A stretch of DNA of 64,000 bases from Yponomeuta sedellus (GCA_934045075.1 OW203744.1:5072795-5136794); one strand, 5' to 3'. Positions 30,639 through 43,030 are shown, numbered from the stretch's first letter. The notes: generated by a model not told the origin, from the sequence alone. A program made the numbers and translations.

Positions 30639-33600
30639 ATGAACCAGGGCACTTTGAAAAAGGAAGAACAGAAAAAGAAAAATGGCGCCCCGAAATCGGA
30701 AGCTGCAAAGAAGAGCCCCGAGAAAAACATGTCGGAAATCGACGGGCACATCCTGAAGAGGTTTGATATACAAAAGAGGCTGGGCAAGGGAGCCTACGGC
30801 ATTGTCTGGAAGGCAATGGACACGAAAACCAAGGAAATCGTCGCCATAAAGAAGATCTTCGATGCGTTCAGGAATCAGACGGACGCGCAGAGGACCTTTC
30901 GAGAGATTATATTTCTGCAATCCTTCCGTAACCACCCAAATATCGTGAAGCTACATAGCATACATAGGTAAGATAGAACTTATTTTCATTTGTAGCTTTT
31001 ATCTCTGTCTGATTAAGTGGTGATCCGTTCATAAACGCCTGCCATAGTTATCTGAGCAAGCTGTGCTCACAATTTGCTCTTTTATACTTGACAGGCGTTC
31101 TTTAGCACTCAAATGGAGTCAAATAAATTTTAATTCGACGTAAACAATTTACATTCTGTTTGCTCAATGTCAATGTGCAATTTAAACTGAAAAACTGCTG
31201 CCTTTGGGCCGTAATGCAGTGGAGAAAAAGGCAGCAGAAAAAAAATCCATTCTGACCATCTTTTCTCAATTAATTTTCAACCTAATACATCAGCTGCTGC
31301 CACCTATACGTATGATAATATTTCATGATTGCCATCAATAATTTTAAATGCCAAGTCATTAGTTAATGGTCTTACAACAGTAAGGAAAACTAAGTGCTGT
31401 ATTATCATTGGATAAAATGTAAGTGGGTCATGAACATGGAACGGCACGTGACCATTCCAAGCAGAGCTGGCATGATGACCTCACGACGTCTCTACCTGGT
31501 TGGAATGAGGTGCTCGCGAACACGGAGTAGTGTTGAGCTAAGTGGAAGGCCTTTGCCCAGCATTGGGACACAGTAGACTAATTAAAAAAATGGACAAGTG
31601 CTAGTCGGAATCCTCCACCGAGGGTTCCGTAAAAAATTGTAGGTAGTTACCTACATAGTTCAGTAGTCAGTTTTTTTCCAGCTTTTCCGGAAGTTCAAAG
31701 ATTTTTTTTAGATTTAATTGCAAATGTATAGTTTTCAGATTATACTGTATTTGTAGCCAAATTTTAAAGTTTTAGGTCAAATAAGTAATTTTGATTTGCT
31801 GGAGTTACATTGAAAAATAAGTTTTTCTTTGCGGCATAAACAGCCCTATCTTTTTTTTTACATTAACTTAAAAGCTGGGTTTTCAGCTTAAAGGGTGTGT
31901 AGATTTGAGTATATTGTTTTAATTTCAACTCAATTCCTCCACGCGTTCCCGAGATAGACAGACAGACAGACGGTCAACAAAGTAATCCTATAAAGCTTCC
32001 GTTGTTTTCTTTTTGAGATACGTAACCCAAAAAAGTGGCACACGCGTTCATAAAATATGTTTGTTTATTTATAGCTATCTTGTAATATCTACTTTCCCCA
32101 CATTTTCCATTACAGTTATTGAGTGGCATTGACATTGCGCTTTGACCCGTATTACTTGTTCCATAGAGCCCTAAACAACCGCGACATCTACCTCGGCTTT
32201 GAATACATGGAGACTGACCTTCACAACGTGATCAAACGTGGCAACATACTCAAGGACATCCATAAGCGGTACATCATGTACCAAATGCTCAAAGCCACGA
32301 AATATATACACTCGGGCAATGTGATACACAGGGACCAGAAGCCCAGTAATGTGCTTATTGATAGTGCTTGTCGGTGAGTACTAGGCACTGTAGCGTCCGA
32401 GTGGTTCCCTCACCCCTAGTCATGATTAGCGTAAAGAGACTTCTAAACGGTTAATATTTTTACTGCAATACGTGGCCGGCAACTATTGGTGTCTTTCTCT
32501 AACATGTGAGTAGGAGAGGGACATCAATAGTTGCCGGCCACATATTGCAGCGAAAATATGGCCCGTTTAGAAGCCCCTTAATTACACCATCTGAGGCTCG
32601 TGGCAAAGTTCGATGACGCGGAGCTGTCTAGCGCCACCAATGGTAAAAACATCATAACGCCTTTTATAACGCGTCTTTGGAAAAACGTGTAAAACATAAA
32701 TGTTTATAAATATAGCAGCTCTTGCTGTCATGTAATGGCATTCGTTAAGCCACGTCTGAGGCCTTATGGGCGGCTTGATAACTTCTGACAGTAAGGCTTG
32801 CCACTGTCTTACAATCCTCCACCAACCCGGTCTTGGTGGTCACCAACCCCCGTAGTGGAGTATGGCCTAACCTTCCTGCGATGCAGGAAGAGACCCGTGT
32901 CCCAGCAGTGGGGACATACAAGGGTTGATATCGATGTGCTTGCTTGGTTACCATGACTCAGGATATTCTACTTTCGGACCAAGACAAGTGGTCGTGTTGT
33001 GTGGAAGTAATTTTTATTTAAAAACCTATTTAGAGGCTAAAAATTTCACCCATGCCGGGATTCGAACCCGCAACCTCTGGCTATCCGTACCAGGTTTTTA
33101 AATTTGTTCCTTAGCACGGGTTAGTGCATTAAAAATAAAAATAGTGTAGTAATTTTTATGTCTACATCAACTATATTGAAGGCTTTTTTGATAAGACAAT
33201 GAAATGATTAGGTTGGGTTTTCACTGTCATAGAGATATATTAAAGACTACACGTTTTTGTGCAACTGGAACTTGAAGCAGTATAATGAAATAAAAACATC
33301 TATCAAAGTCAGAGGCTTGAAAATGGTTTCATGTAGAGTCTGTCCAACACAATAGGCAGGATGATTCACGGAGCACCGATATCTTACCACGTGTTTAAAT
33401 ACCTACCTAGTTCTATATTAAACAGGTCTAAACGCGATTAGTTATTAGGTAAAACGTAAATACCTTAAGAAATAACAATAAATAATAAAGAACAAATAAA
33501 TAATACATTAAGAAATACTATTACCTTCCGAATCGGATAATCTGAAAATGGTTTCTTCTAGATCAATAACTGTATCAGTTTTCTATTTATTCATATCCGC

Positions 33601-36600
33601 TTTGATCCCAGTAGCTTCAGCGCTATCTAACAAATACCGTCGTAATCTGGGGCCCAATGATGCGCACCAAATCCTGTCGGAATCCTGAAGTTTGCGGGAA
33701 CAATTTGTATGGAATTTGAAAGTTACACGATTGGAACCGTTCAAGATTTGGCGCTCGTAATGTCGCTATATTAAATTTCTTTAAATATAGAGTACAGAGG
33801 GTTCAAAGAGTTCGACCCGAATAGCAAGCCCTACAGTCCAATATTGACATAGTTTTTCAATAGAATGATATAAGCACGACAATGGTTGTTATTTGCCTCA
33901 ATTTGGTAGTCTACAAAGCAATAACAGTACAATGTCATTCCAAGAGTGTAACCCGAGCCAATCAAATAGGCATCTCTTGCGAAGAAGATCGAATCGCGCG
34001 AGGCGCCGAGTTAAGTAGCACGAGTTCAATATCAACCCTTGTATGTCTCCACTGTTGGCGCACGGGTCTCTTGCTGCATCGCAGGAAGGTTAGACCATAC
34101 TCCACCACGGGGGCCAAGTCCAGGTTGGTGGAGGATTGTAAGACAGTGGCGGGCCTTACTGTCAGAAGTTATCACGCTACCCATAATGCCTCTGACATGG
34201 CTTAACGACTGCCATTACATGACAGCCGGCACCAACGGCTTTTCCGAAGCACGGAAGCGCTCGAAAAAATGCCACTAGCGGTAGCCACGGGACGGTCACC
34301 CATCCTGCTCCTGACCGAGCCTGTTGTTGCTTAACTTAAGTGATTGATTCCAATCACTCCATTCGCCTAGGCCACGAGCGCTTCAGGAGTTATATACTAT
34401 TGCAATGCGATTGGTTACTGGACCGCCGATTGTGTGAATGAAACGACCATTACCGGACTAATATGACAAGTATTGAACAACTGTGTATTTTAGAGACTTG
34501 CCCCCCAGTTCGTTTTAAAATGAAGCCGAACTGGTTGCCAATGACCGATAGGAGACGGCACATAAAGAAAAAACATGTAGACAGATTGATGACGGCAGGC
34601 GGTACCCTGGTCTCTCCGGATATTAAAATCTTCATTACCTTTTGACCACCTCTGTGGGTAGCGGTAGCGCATCTGCCTACCATGCGTGAGGTCCCGGGTT
34701 CGAACCCCGGCTAGGGACAAAGCAGCGCTGTTTCTGGTTCTGACGACGCAGGGTGTCCTAGTGTGGGGACGGAAGCAATGTATGTGCCTGTATGTAAATG
34801 TTATGTGTTACCTCCTAGGGTGAAGCTAGCGGATTTTGGACTCGCCAGGTCGGTTTCTACCATTTACTCTGGTGGCGAGGACGGTGCAGATCCCTGCCTC
34901 ACTGACTACGTCGCCACCAGATGGTACCGAGCTCCAGAAATACTCATCGCTAGTAAAAAGTAAGATTTTTATTACTTTTTGCATGTATAATATTTTAATA
35001 CTTATGAAGTTAAGTCAATTTATCCAATAATGAACGCCAAGAAAATCACGGAACAGAGCAAATGTACTTTTTTTATTCTTGCTGTGAGAGCCTATGACGA
35101 TTTATGAATATATTTTAAGTTTTAAAGATAAGCATGCTTCCTGTTCACAGCTACTAAGTACACATTAATTGCAAAAACGTGTTTTTACTTCACTTTGAAA
35201 TCCTAAAGACTACTAGATTAGACTAGACAAGCGATAAAACATGTAATAAGATGTTTATTTCCACCTTTTTATTTGCGAGGAAAAAATATTAACTAAAAAT
35301 GTCTTAAAAGAATGAGCAGAATGATTCAACTCTCATCGAGTTGTCACCCGGGGGGGAGACAAGCGATACAACGGTTGTCTCCCCCCCCGGTGACAAATGA
35401 GAAACAGACTTCCCGGTTGTCCCCCCCTTGTCATCTTCCAAAGGGAACAGACGGCACGAATTGTCACCCGGGTGACAACCGGTAAGAAAATTTGCAGCTG
35501 TCGCCCCGGGGGACAGGCTAGGGGGGACTAATGGGAACAATCGGTATATAGCTGCATTATTTTTATGCCATCCAATACCTACATACATGTAACTTAAGCT
35601 GAAACATTATATGAACTTTACATCTGGCCTTACCCTCCTGCGATGAAAGAGACCCGTGCCCCAGCAGTGGGGACGTACAATGGGTTGATAGCATCATCAT
35701 ATTTGCCCTGAAGCTGAAAGTAGTCTTGGTGCTGCCCCCAAAATGCGATCGCGAATCACTTCGAAATTTACATCAAGAATGAAGAGTTTTCAGAAAAATG
35801 TGTCGCATTACCCAGCTTTTTATTATCTTATCTAGTTCAGAATTGACAGAAAAGGGAAAATAATCTGGCTTTCTTCTCGACGAAGTTAAGAGTTGACCAT
35901 TTTCTACAACCATTAGTTGCTACAAAAAGTAAAGGACTTCGGGATGAAATGAAACCCCCGGAAGAAGAAAAAAACCCCGAAAGAAACCCTTTCTAGGGGC
36001 CCGAAACTTATACTTGAGTTTGGCTCAAGTATATGTTTGATATCTATCGTTCTTTTCACAGAACAAAAAAAAAAGAGTCGGACTACGCATAGGCATTGCT
36101 AATGTGACTTACGACTCCTACTCTTTTTCTGTTTGTGGTTCGTTTACATTTCCCATCATCTCTGCAGCTACACGAAGGGCATTGACATGTGGAGCCTGGG
36201 CTGCATCCTGGGTGAGATGCTGAGTGGTAAGCCGCTCTTCCCCGGAACCTCCACCGTCAACCAGGTCGAGCGCATCATGTCGGCGCTGCCCAGACCCTCG
36301 CCTGAGGGTGAGTGTCCATCGTCGATCCCGTATGTTTTATCGGACCTTAGAAAAACTCCGCCTGTGCAACAATCAATATCAAGAATCAAGGTGGTCGATG
36401 GCTATAATACTTCTTCTTCAGGCTATATTATGTAGTCCACTGCTGGATATAGTCCGGTATAATACGTATACCGCGGAATTTCTGATACAGACAATCTCTC
36501 CGTATCAGTATGACAAACTAGCTTTATGCCCATGAAGCTTTAACGACTCAAGTAAAACGACCTAATAGTAAAACGTCTGAAATGTAAAAAAGATCAAAAA

Positions 36601-39600
36601 TTTGCCGTTATCGAAGGTTGAGGATCGAGACGACGAGAGTAATCAGTCCTAGGCTTGGAGTGTGGTCGACATTTAGTGAATTGAAACTATTCCGCATGAA
36701 AGATTCTCTTCTCGGAGGACCGATGCTGTGGTATCTCTACTGCCATAGGGTCCTCACATCCTTATCAGACAAACGTAAATTTCCAAGTGTTGTTTCCTCC
36801 TAGACTAGTAAGTTAGATCTGACATTTCCGCACTTAGCCTTATAGTCGAGCCATTGTATCATCAGCTAGGCTTGCGGTGGATCACCTTAAAGATTTTTTT
36901 CCTGCAACGCCTAGATACACCCGAAAAGTGTTCGCTCATAATATAAAAAAATGGTTTTTGGAGGTCGTCAAAAAATAAACAAAGACTAGGGGCAGGACTA
37001 GCTAAGGTCGTCACGTGTAAGTTGCAAGCAAGTTTCAAATGTGATCCACCGCAACTCCAGCTGATAGTACGTCGTAGGAAACGCTGAGGTATGTTAACAC
37101 CTCAGACACCTGTGGTGTTAACATGCGCGATATCAACCCTTGTATGACCCACTGCTGAGGCCGCCACTGCTTGTATGATCCGCACCAAGCGATTCGCGAA
37201 TTTTTTTATAATAAGAACAGCAAAGTTGTGGAACACGGTGCCATCGTCTGTCTTTCCGGAGACATATAACCTGGGTGTCTTTAAAAGTAGAGTTAACCGG
37301 CATTTAACAGGTAAGCACGTAACATCGTAGACCCCGTCTTCGCTTACCATCAGGCGTGACTGGGGTCAAGTGTAACCAGTCCTACTAAAAAAAACCCTAG
37401 AAAAGTGTACGGTGCTAACCTGTATAGAAAACAAGGCATTGGCGCATGCCTTGGTTGGAACCCACGACCTCCCTAATGTGGGGCCGGCGTTCTGCCGCTG
37501 CGCTACCACCTCTCTCTCTCCCAGATATAGCGGCCGTCTGCAGCGGTTACGGCTCGTCCCTGATCCGGGAGCAGGCCTCAGCCTCCAGCTCCGGAGGCGC
37601 CTCGCTGAGTTCCCTTCTGTCGTGCGCGCCGCGTGACGCCGCTGACCTGGTCTCCCGGCTGCTTCACTTCAACCCGGCCAAGAGGCTCAGCGCCGAGAGG
37701 GCGTTGGATCACGAGTATGTTGGAAAGTGAGTGACGTTTCTAGTTTTCTAGGTGGTTGGTCAGCCGAGTTAGTTAGAATGGGATGAGTTCGTCAGTGAGT
37801 GGGTCTGTGAGTTAATCACCATTCCGGATGTGGCCCCCGTGGTGGAGTATGGCCTATACCTGGCTTAGGGAAGTGACCCGTGCCCCTAGATGGGGACATA
37901 ACGTGTTGATGATGAAGAGTTTAACATGCATGATGCGACAAACTATAAGTGGGTGAGCCATTACCGTGTTATGTGTGTCTTTCTTTTTTCTCAGTGAATG
38001 TAGTGTCGTATCGCCTGTTGGTTGTCCTAATTAAATGAAATAATAAAGGAGTACAATGTTCAATCAGAGACTAGTTGGTCTCTGATTTGAACTTTGAGTT
38101 TGAACATTCTACTCGTACTTCTATTCTTCTTTGAACATTCTACAATTGGTCGAGTTCAGAGACGACATAAACTGTAAGTATTTTTTTTTGTTTCCATAAT
38201 AACCAATCCACGTTTTTTCCCTGTCCCCGTCGCCAGGTTCCACCGCGAGCGTGACGAGCCGACCCTCGCCTCGGACGTGTTACTTCCACTGCGTGACGAC
38301 AAGCAAGTGTCTGTGGATGACTACCGGAACAAGCTCTACAGCATCATGGCGAAGGGGCAGCGCTCCACGAGGACGCAGAAGGCACCCGTCATGTAAGTTT
38401 TAGATTAGTTAGGGGTAAGGAGCGGGAGAAAAGAAGGACTATTGGAACCAGCTCTACAAGCAAAATGTCGAAGGGTCAGCGCTCCACGCAGCCGCGGAAG
38501 GTGCCCGTGACGAGAGTTCTGGCTGAGTTAGGGGAAGGGAGGGGCCTCCCCCTCCCTCCCGCCCCTTTGTCATGACGCTGTGAATGTGAAGCTTGTTCCA
38601 ATAGAGAGACTATTGGAACAAGCTTCACATTCACAGCGTCATGACAAAGGGGCAGGGCTCCACGCACCCGTCACGTTAGTTGTAGTTGAGTTAGGGGGAA
38701 GGAGCGGCAGCTCTACAGCATCATGGCAAAGGGCCAGCGCTCCACGCAGTAGTGGAAGGTACCCGTCACGTAAGTTTTGATTAAGGGGAAGGGGAAGAAG
38801 GAGAAAGTATTGATTGGAACCAGCTCTACAGCACCATGGCAAAGGGTCAGCGCTCCACGCAGCCGCGGAAGGAGCCCGTCACGAGAGTTGTGGCTGTGTT
38901 AGGAGATGGGAGGGGGAGGATAGAGGGACTATTGGAACAAGCTCCACAGCGTCGTGGCGAAGGGCCAGCGCTCCACGCAGCCGCGGAAGGTCACGTGAGT
39001 TTTGGTTGAGTTACGGGTAGAGGGTGTCAGGAGAGAGACTATCGGAACAAGCATCATGGCGAAGGGTCAGGGCTTAACAAAGGCGCACGCCACCTGGGTC
39101 GTGGCTGGCTTGCGGGTAGTGGGGGTAGTAAGGGGGGAAATAGAGACCGGAACAAGCTGAAAAGCATCATGGCGAAGAGCGCAGCGCTCCACGCAGCCGC
39201 GGAAGGTGCCCGTCGCGTGTGTTCTGGTTGAGTTAGCGGAGGTTAGAGAACGGTGTCTGTGGCGCAGACGGCCTCTGTGGCGCAGCTGTAGCGCATCTGT
39301 CTACTATGCAAGAGGTCCCGGGTTCGAATCCTGGCAGGGGACAAAAAAAAACCCCCGGTCATGGATGTTTATGTTTGTGATGTCGTGGTTTCTGGTTCCC
39401 ACGACACAGGGTATCCTAGTGTGGGGCCAGAAGCAATGTATGTGCCTGTATGTAAATGTTGTGTTGTTGTTGTGTTGAGTTATGGTGTGGACTGAAAAAG
39501 GATGTAATGAATGAAATTGAGACAGGAATGTTAGGTTTGTTCGAACGGAGAGGACACCAAATGAATAAACTATGTTATTGCAGTTCTTGTAAGTAGTCTA

Positions 39601-41664
39601 ATTTGGCGTCGAACACTTCTGTCTTTTGTAACAAAAAATTCGCTTGGATGATTTCCAAATTCGCTGAACAGTGTCTAGGTAGGTGCGTACCAAGCTCAGT
39701 GACGTGGCACTTATTTGGAGAAAATCAATACCGTGTATCTTGTTCGGTTCCCTCACGTTTCTGGAAGACTACGACGATAAATAGATTTGCACAAAATGAC
39801 TTAATTTTTGACTTAAAACTTTCAAAATGACTTAAATTAAACCCGTGGTGGAGTATGGCCTAACCTTTCTGCGATGCAGAAGGAGACCCGTGCCCCAGCA
39901 GTGGGGGGGCATAGTGGGGTTGATATCGAAACAAGCGGTACCTACCTTTCTCAGGGAAGAGAGCTGTGCCCCTCGGTGGGGACATAATGGGTTGGTGATG
40001 ATGATGAAACATAAGGTGGTATCGAAGCGGTAGAACGTCGACTTCTTAATCGACATCTTAATCTAAGTTACGTACATTTGTGTAGTTGTAATAGCAATAC
40101 CACTAGCTAACAGTGAAGGACACATCGTGGAAACCCTAGTCCTTCCACACAGATAACAATTATAACAGTAAAATGAGCAACAAACAACTGAAATTCTGTG
40201 GTAGGTAAAGACAAAAAAGTTAATGAAATAAACTTTAAATGTGAGTGTTGCATTTTATTAGAAAGAAAATTCGCAAAAAAGATTGTTAAGAAAATTAGGG
40301 ACAAAATTTGGCCCAGACAGGTAAAAAATGATTTCTTGGGCACGTAATAAGGCACTGTACTATTTTTTTTACATAAAAACCTTCCCATTTCCATCGTTCT
40401 TATCAGTCCTTTTAACGGGTACCTACATTGGTATGGCCTAGATTGGTAAAAAACTACTTTTTTGGCACTCACAAGCAACTTTACTATTTTGTTACATAAA
40501 TACCTAAAGCCTAAATAGCCTCTAAATAGGTTTTTAAATTTGTTCCTTAGCACGGGTTAGTGCATTAAAAATAAAAAATAGTGTAATCATGTGGGTACAG
40601 TGATATCGTTCCGATGTTAAACCTAACTGCAAAGTAGTTAGTCGGGGCTGTAAGTGATGCAATTTGCTTAAGCCAGATGTCGCTGCCTGTACGTAATACA
40701 GAGAATATTGTAAAGAGGTTCGAAATTTCACTGATGCCGTGAGTCGCCCATTGGCTCAATTGGTAGAGCGCTGGTACGGATAGCCAGAGGTTGCGGGTTC
40801 GAATCCCGGCATGGGTGAAATTTTTAGCCTCTAAATAGGTTTTTAAATAAAAACCTTCCCATTTCCATCGTTTTTATCAGTCCTTTTAACGGGTACCTAC
40901 ATTGGTATGGCGTAGATTGGTAAAAAACTACTTTTTAGGCACTTACGAGCAACTTTACTATTTTGTTGCATAAAAACCTACCAATTATAATATTAGTTAT
41001 TAGACGTCATTGTAAAACATAATATGGAAGTAGCCTGAATTACCATGGCACAGGGAATCCTAGATTGGGAGCCTGTAACCATTTGTCTGTAACCGTTTTA
41101 TAATAAAGTTTTTTTCATTTCATTCCCATCTTTCTAATCCTTTCTAAACGATTTAATCTTTCTGTAACCCAGCCGTTTCCCACCCACAGCAGCAAGACTG
41201 CACCAAAGCCGACCTGCAAGACCAGCAAGAGTTTCCAAGAGATGACTGACAAGAACCTTCAGAGCTCGGCTTACAAGTCCAAACTTACAGCCACAGATAC
41301 CAAGCCAAGGCCTAAAAAGTCCGCTGCCGCTGACAAAACTATCAGAGAACACAAGTCAGACCAAGGGTTGGTCAAACCCTTCAGAGCTACGAAGCTGTTC
41401 GAAAATCGAAACGATCCCTGGCTCGTCAACTCCACAAACTGCCAGGGCGATTTCTTTCAGCCAGTCCAGCGGCAGAGCGCCAAGGAGAGCCTGAATTGTA
41501 CGCCTCCGAAAAAAACCTCCTTGCAGCACAGACGGAACTCGACCTCCTTTTCCACGATTACTGTAGGCGGCGACGCGGACTACGGGGGCTATAAGGCGTT
41601 TAATCAGAGGCACGGGGTCATAACGGCCAGTGCGTTAATGGATTTGAGGACCGGCATCCGATGA
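30639..41664 (+). CDS. Mapk15: Mitogen-activated protein kinase 15 (ERK7), seven exons
   Basis: An atypical MAP kinase that autophosphorylates its own activation loop; in animals it is linked to cilia, secretion and starvation responses. Seen: exons 30639-30967, 32167-32373, 34819-34959, 36168-36307, 37525-37726, 38237-38392 and 41190-41664 join in frame into 549 residues. The glycine loop is LGKGAYG (48-54), the ATP lysine is in VAIKK (68-72), and the catalytic loop is HRDQKPSN (164-171), where Gln in place of Leu is typical of ERK7. DFGLAR is at 184-189, then [10 protein letters not shown]. The long tail is Lys/Ser-rich, as in the family. The activation-loop motif is TDY (207-209), not the TEY I expect for ERK7. 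I chose the start at 30639; an in-frame upstream ATG (30549) and a downstream one (30729, at the position where related proteins start) are alternatives. The end of exon 6 has been amplified into an intronic minisatellite. Confidence 0.93.
31090..31290 (+). repeat. Dispersed repeat with GCTGCC...GGCAGC core, copy 2
   Basis: Shares ACAATTTACATTCTGTTTGC, GGGCCGTAATGCAGTGG and AAAAAGGCAGCAG with 4380-4530. Lies in MAPK15 intron 1. Confidence 0.65.
32432..32575. mobile_element. Fold-back MITE in MAPK15 intron 2
   Basis: Arms of about 55 bases are inverted copies (CTTCTAAACGG ... CCGTTTAGAAG, with TGGCCGGCAACTATTG mirrored as CAATAGTTGCCGGCCA), separated by about 30 bases. No coding capacity. Confidence 0.8.
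32727..32933 (+). mobile_element. 5S-derived SINE, head-truncated copy
   Basis: Sense on the plus strand from GTCATGTAATGGCA to GGGTTGATATCG. The 5S-like head is missing. Confidence 0.75.
33017..33150. mobile_element. tRNA-like SINE, inverted-then-direct deletion derivative
   Basis: ACCTATTTAGAGGCTAAAAA through GGATTCGAACCCGCAACC, then a jump to TTCCTTAGCACGGGTTAGTG. Same structure as 19940-20095. Confidence 0.75.
34030..34384 (-). mobile_element. 5S-derived SINE copy with well kept 5S-like head
   Basis: The minus strand reads AATCACTTAAGTTAAGCAAC, then GGCTCGGTCAGGAG and GGATGGGTGACCGTCC. This is the copy in the window closest to 5S rRNA (AAGTTAAGCAAC and GGATGGGTGACCG are identical to the usual insect 5S sequence as I know it). 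Confidence 0.8.
34655..34725 (+). mobile_element. tRNA-like SINE head
   Basis: TGGGTAGCGGTAGCGCATCT (A box) and GGTCCCGGGTTCGAACCCCG (B box), followed by a body with ACGCAGGGTGTCCTAGTG. A related copy is at 39262-39440. Treated as a SINE because of the repeated, unrelated 3-prime body. Confidence 0.55.
35335..35525. repeat. Cluster of G/C-run hairpins
   Basis: TTGTCACCCGGGGGGGAGAC and its inverted copy (35375-35396, one mismatch) form 22-base arms around a 12-base loop. More copies of TTGTCACCCGGG and GGTGACAA follow to 35525, some with runs of seven or eight G or C. Lies in MAPK15 intron 3, just right of exon 3. Confidence 0.75.
36810..36862 (-). mobile_element. 3-prime UTR fragment of the 16.4-18.9 kb LINE family
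   Basis: ATTTCCGCACTTAGCCT and GAGCCATTGTA match the sequence just downstream of the LINE stop (16365-16405). No coding part remains. Confidence 0.6.
37165..37335 (+). mobile_element. Jockey-type LINE C-terminus
   Basis: Open frame [20 protein letters not shown] then [14 protein letters not shown], the C-terminal signature of jockey/BS-like LINEs, ending in a TAG at about 37330. Lies in MAPK15 intron 4. Confidence 0.7.
38393..39235 (+). repeat. Intronic minisatellite made from the end of MAPK15 exon 6
   Basis: About seven diverged copies of the exon 6 end and the start of its intron follow the real exon. Shared blocks are GGAACAAGCTCTACAGCATC, ATGGCGAAGGG, CAGCGCTCCACG and CCCGTCACGTAAGTTTTG, the last including the splice donor. 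Block positions fall near 38479, 38655, 38735, 38850, 38969, 39069 and 39184 (original at 38360), mostly 100-120 bases apart. Confidence 0.85.
38561..38653. repeat. Perfect 44-base-arm palindrome inside the minisatellite
   Basis: 38561-38604 and 38610-38653 are exact reverse complements around the 5-base loop AGAGA. The right arm is in the sense of the exon-derived unit, so the left arm is an inverted duplication. Confidence 0.9.
39262..39445 (+). mobile_element. tRNA-like SINE copy
   Basis: CAGCTGTAGCGCATCTGTCT (A box region) and GGTCCCGGGTTCGAATCC (B box), followed by AGGGTATCCTAGTGTGGGG, as in the copy at 34655. Confidence 0.6.
39840..40010 (+). mobile_element. 5S-derived SINE 3-prime fragments, two subfamilies
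   Basis: The first piece ends CCCCAGCAGTGGGG...GGTTGATATCG. The second has CCCTCGGTGGGGACATAATG and a GATGATGATGAA tail, like the fragment at 37822-37915. Confidence 0.6.
40505..40850 (+). mobile_element. tRNA-like SINE composite, best kept cloverleaf
   Basis: Tail, linker, then the tRNA-like block at about 40742-40815 with GGCTCAATTGGTAGAGC and GGGTTCGAATCCCGG. Acceptor, D, anticodon and T stems can all be drawn, but the loop ACGGATA has C in place of U before the anticodon. Confidence 0.8.
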
Positions 41665-41789
41665 AAAGAGAAAAGAGGAAAAGTTTTGCTCAAACGTTAT
41701 ATTATATTTTTTGTTTTATTTTATTTTGGGCCAGGATGTTTGATTATTTCTTATAATAAAAGGGACAAAATCCCGCAGAAATTTCTAGT

Positions 41790-41890
41790 GGTGACAGCGG
41801 CCAGTGCCTAGTGTATTTAAGGAGCAGCACCCGAAGAAATAATCTTTTTACTTTTTCTTAGTTATTAAAAAAGAGGAAACATATTGTATA
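41790..41890 (+). pseudogene. Decayed echo of the MAPK15 last-exon end
   Basis: GCGGCCAGTGC, ATTTAAGGAGCAGCACCCGA and AAAAGAGGAAA parallel the exon end (ACGGCCAGTGCG, ATTTGAGGACCGGCATCCGA, AAAAGAGGAAA). A short local duplication after the stop codon. Confidence 0.5.
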
Positions 41891-42905
41891 GAAATTTTCT
41901 AGTCATGGTAATTTATTCATGAAGGTACACAGTTATGTTGTTTTTGTATTGTTTTGTTTTTTTTGTTGAGTTTTACTTCTGTTTTTTAAGTAATTATGTG
42001 TTGAGATTTTTTGGCGTTACCGATCTATGGTCGTTGTAGCATCTTCAGTGTACATGCTTTTTTTAGATTTATAAAAGGGCCAGCCCACCTAAAAAGAGTA
42101 TACCGGCTACTAGAATGACTGTAATCATAGATTTCCCTGCTTAGGTAGTTGAATTTTACGATAGATTGGTGATGCTAGATTGACCTTCGCATAAAATTTA
42201 ATGTTAAAAGATTCCGGCATTATTGTTTTTCCCACTGAAACTGATTTATCTACTATTAATCTAAGCCGGAATTACATGAACCTAATGAATTAATGCAGAT
42301 ATGACAAATGTATTTTTTAAATCGTAGACGAATTGTTGAAGACAACTTTTTGTAATTAAATAACTCACGTTAAGGTAGATAGATAAATTGTGCATGTTTT
42401 TACATAAATTATTAGGCGTATTAAAGTAACGGTTTCGACACAATGTTTTAGCGATAGTGATGTGAATGCGGAAGGGAAGATATTTTTTCATCTTAGAATC
42501 GTTGGATTTTTAGAAAAAATTGTCCGTGAAAGGTCATAAACCATAATGATATTTATTCTTATTAAATGAACTTCATTGAATGAAATAGCACTGCCATTAA
42601 AATAGTATATTAAAGTAACACTCTGTAATTCACAATTAGAAAAATCGTAAAAAAAACCTACCGAAGGTTGGTTTAGACTTCTTACAGGTTTTTTATAATC
42701 TGATGTTTCCTACATTGAGTCTGCATTTATGAGGTGTTTTATAAAAGCCACGCTTGAACTAATTTTTACGACACATTGTAAAACAATGGTACTTTTTGAC
42801 GCCTGTAGATTCTGTGATATTATTATGGTGACCTTCCGAGTCGTCACATCCTGATCCTTACCGAGAAAAGAATATGCCGTAAGACAATAATATAGTGACT
42901 CGTCT
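41891..42905. other. Intergenic, no gene seen
   Basis: AT-rich, no supported frame. AATAAA near 41755 is a probable MAPK15 polyadenylation signal just to the left. Confidence 0.4.
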
Positions 42906-43030
42906 TGTTTAGTGAATTGGCCCTTCTGAGAATGAGGCATTCTGAGAATAAGTCATTTTTCGAATTAGGCATTCTGAGAATAAGTCATTTTGCGAATTAG
43001 GCATTCTGAGAATAAGTCATTCTGCAATTA
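42906..43030. repeat. Short tandem repeat, about 28 bases
   Basis: GCATTCTGAGAATAAGTCAT repeats three to four times, with TTTGCGAATTA spacers. Confidence 0.8.
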
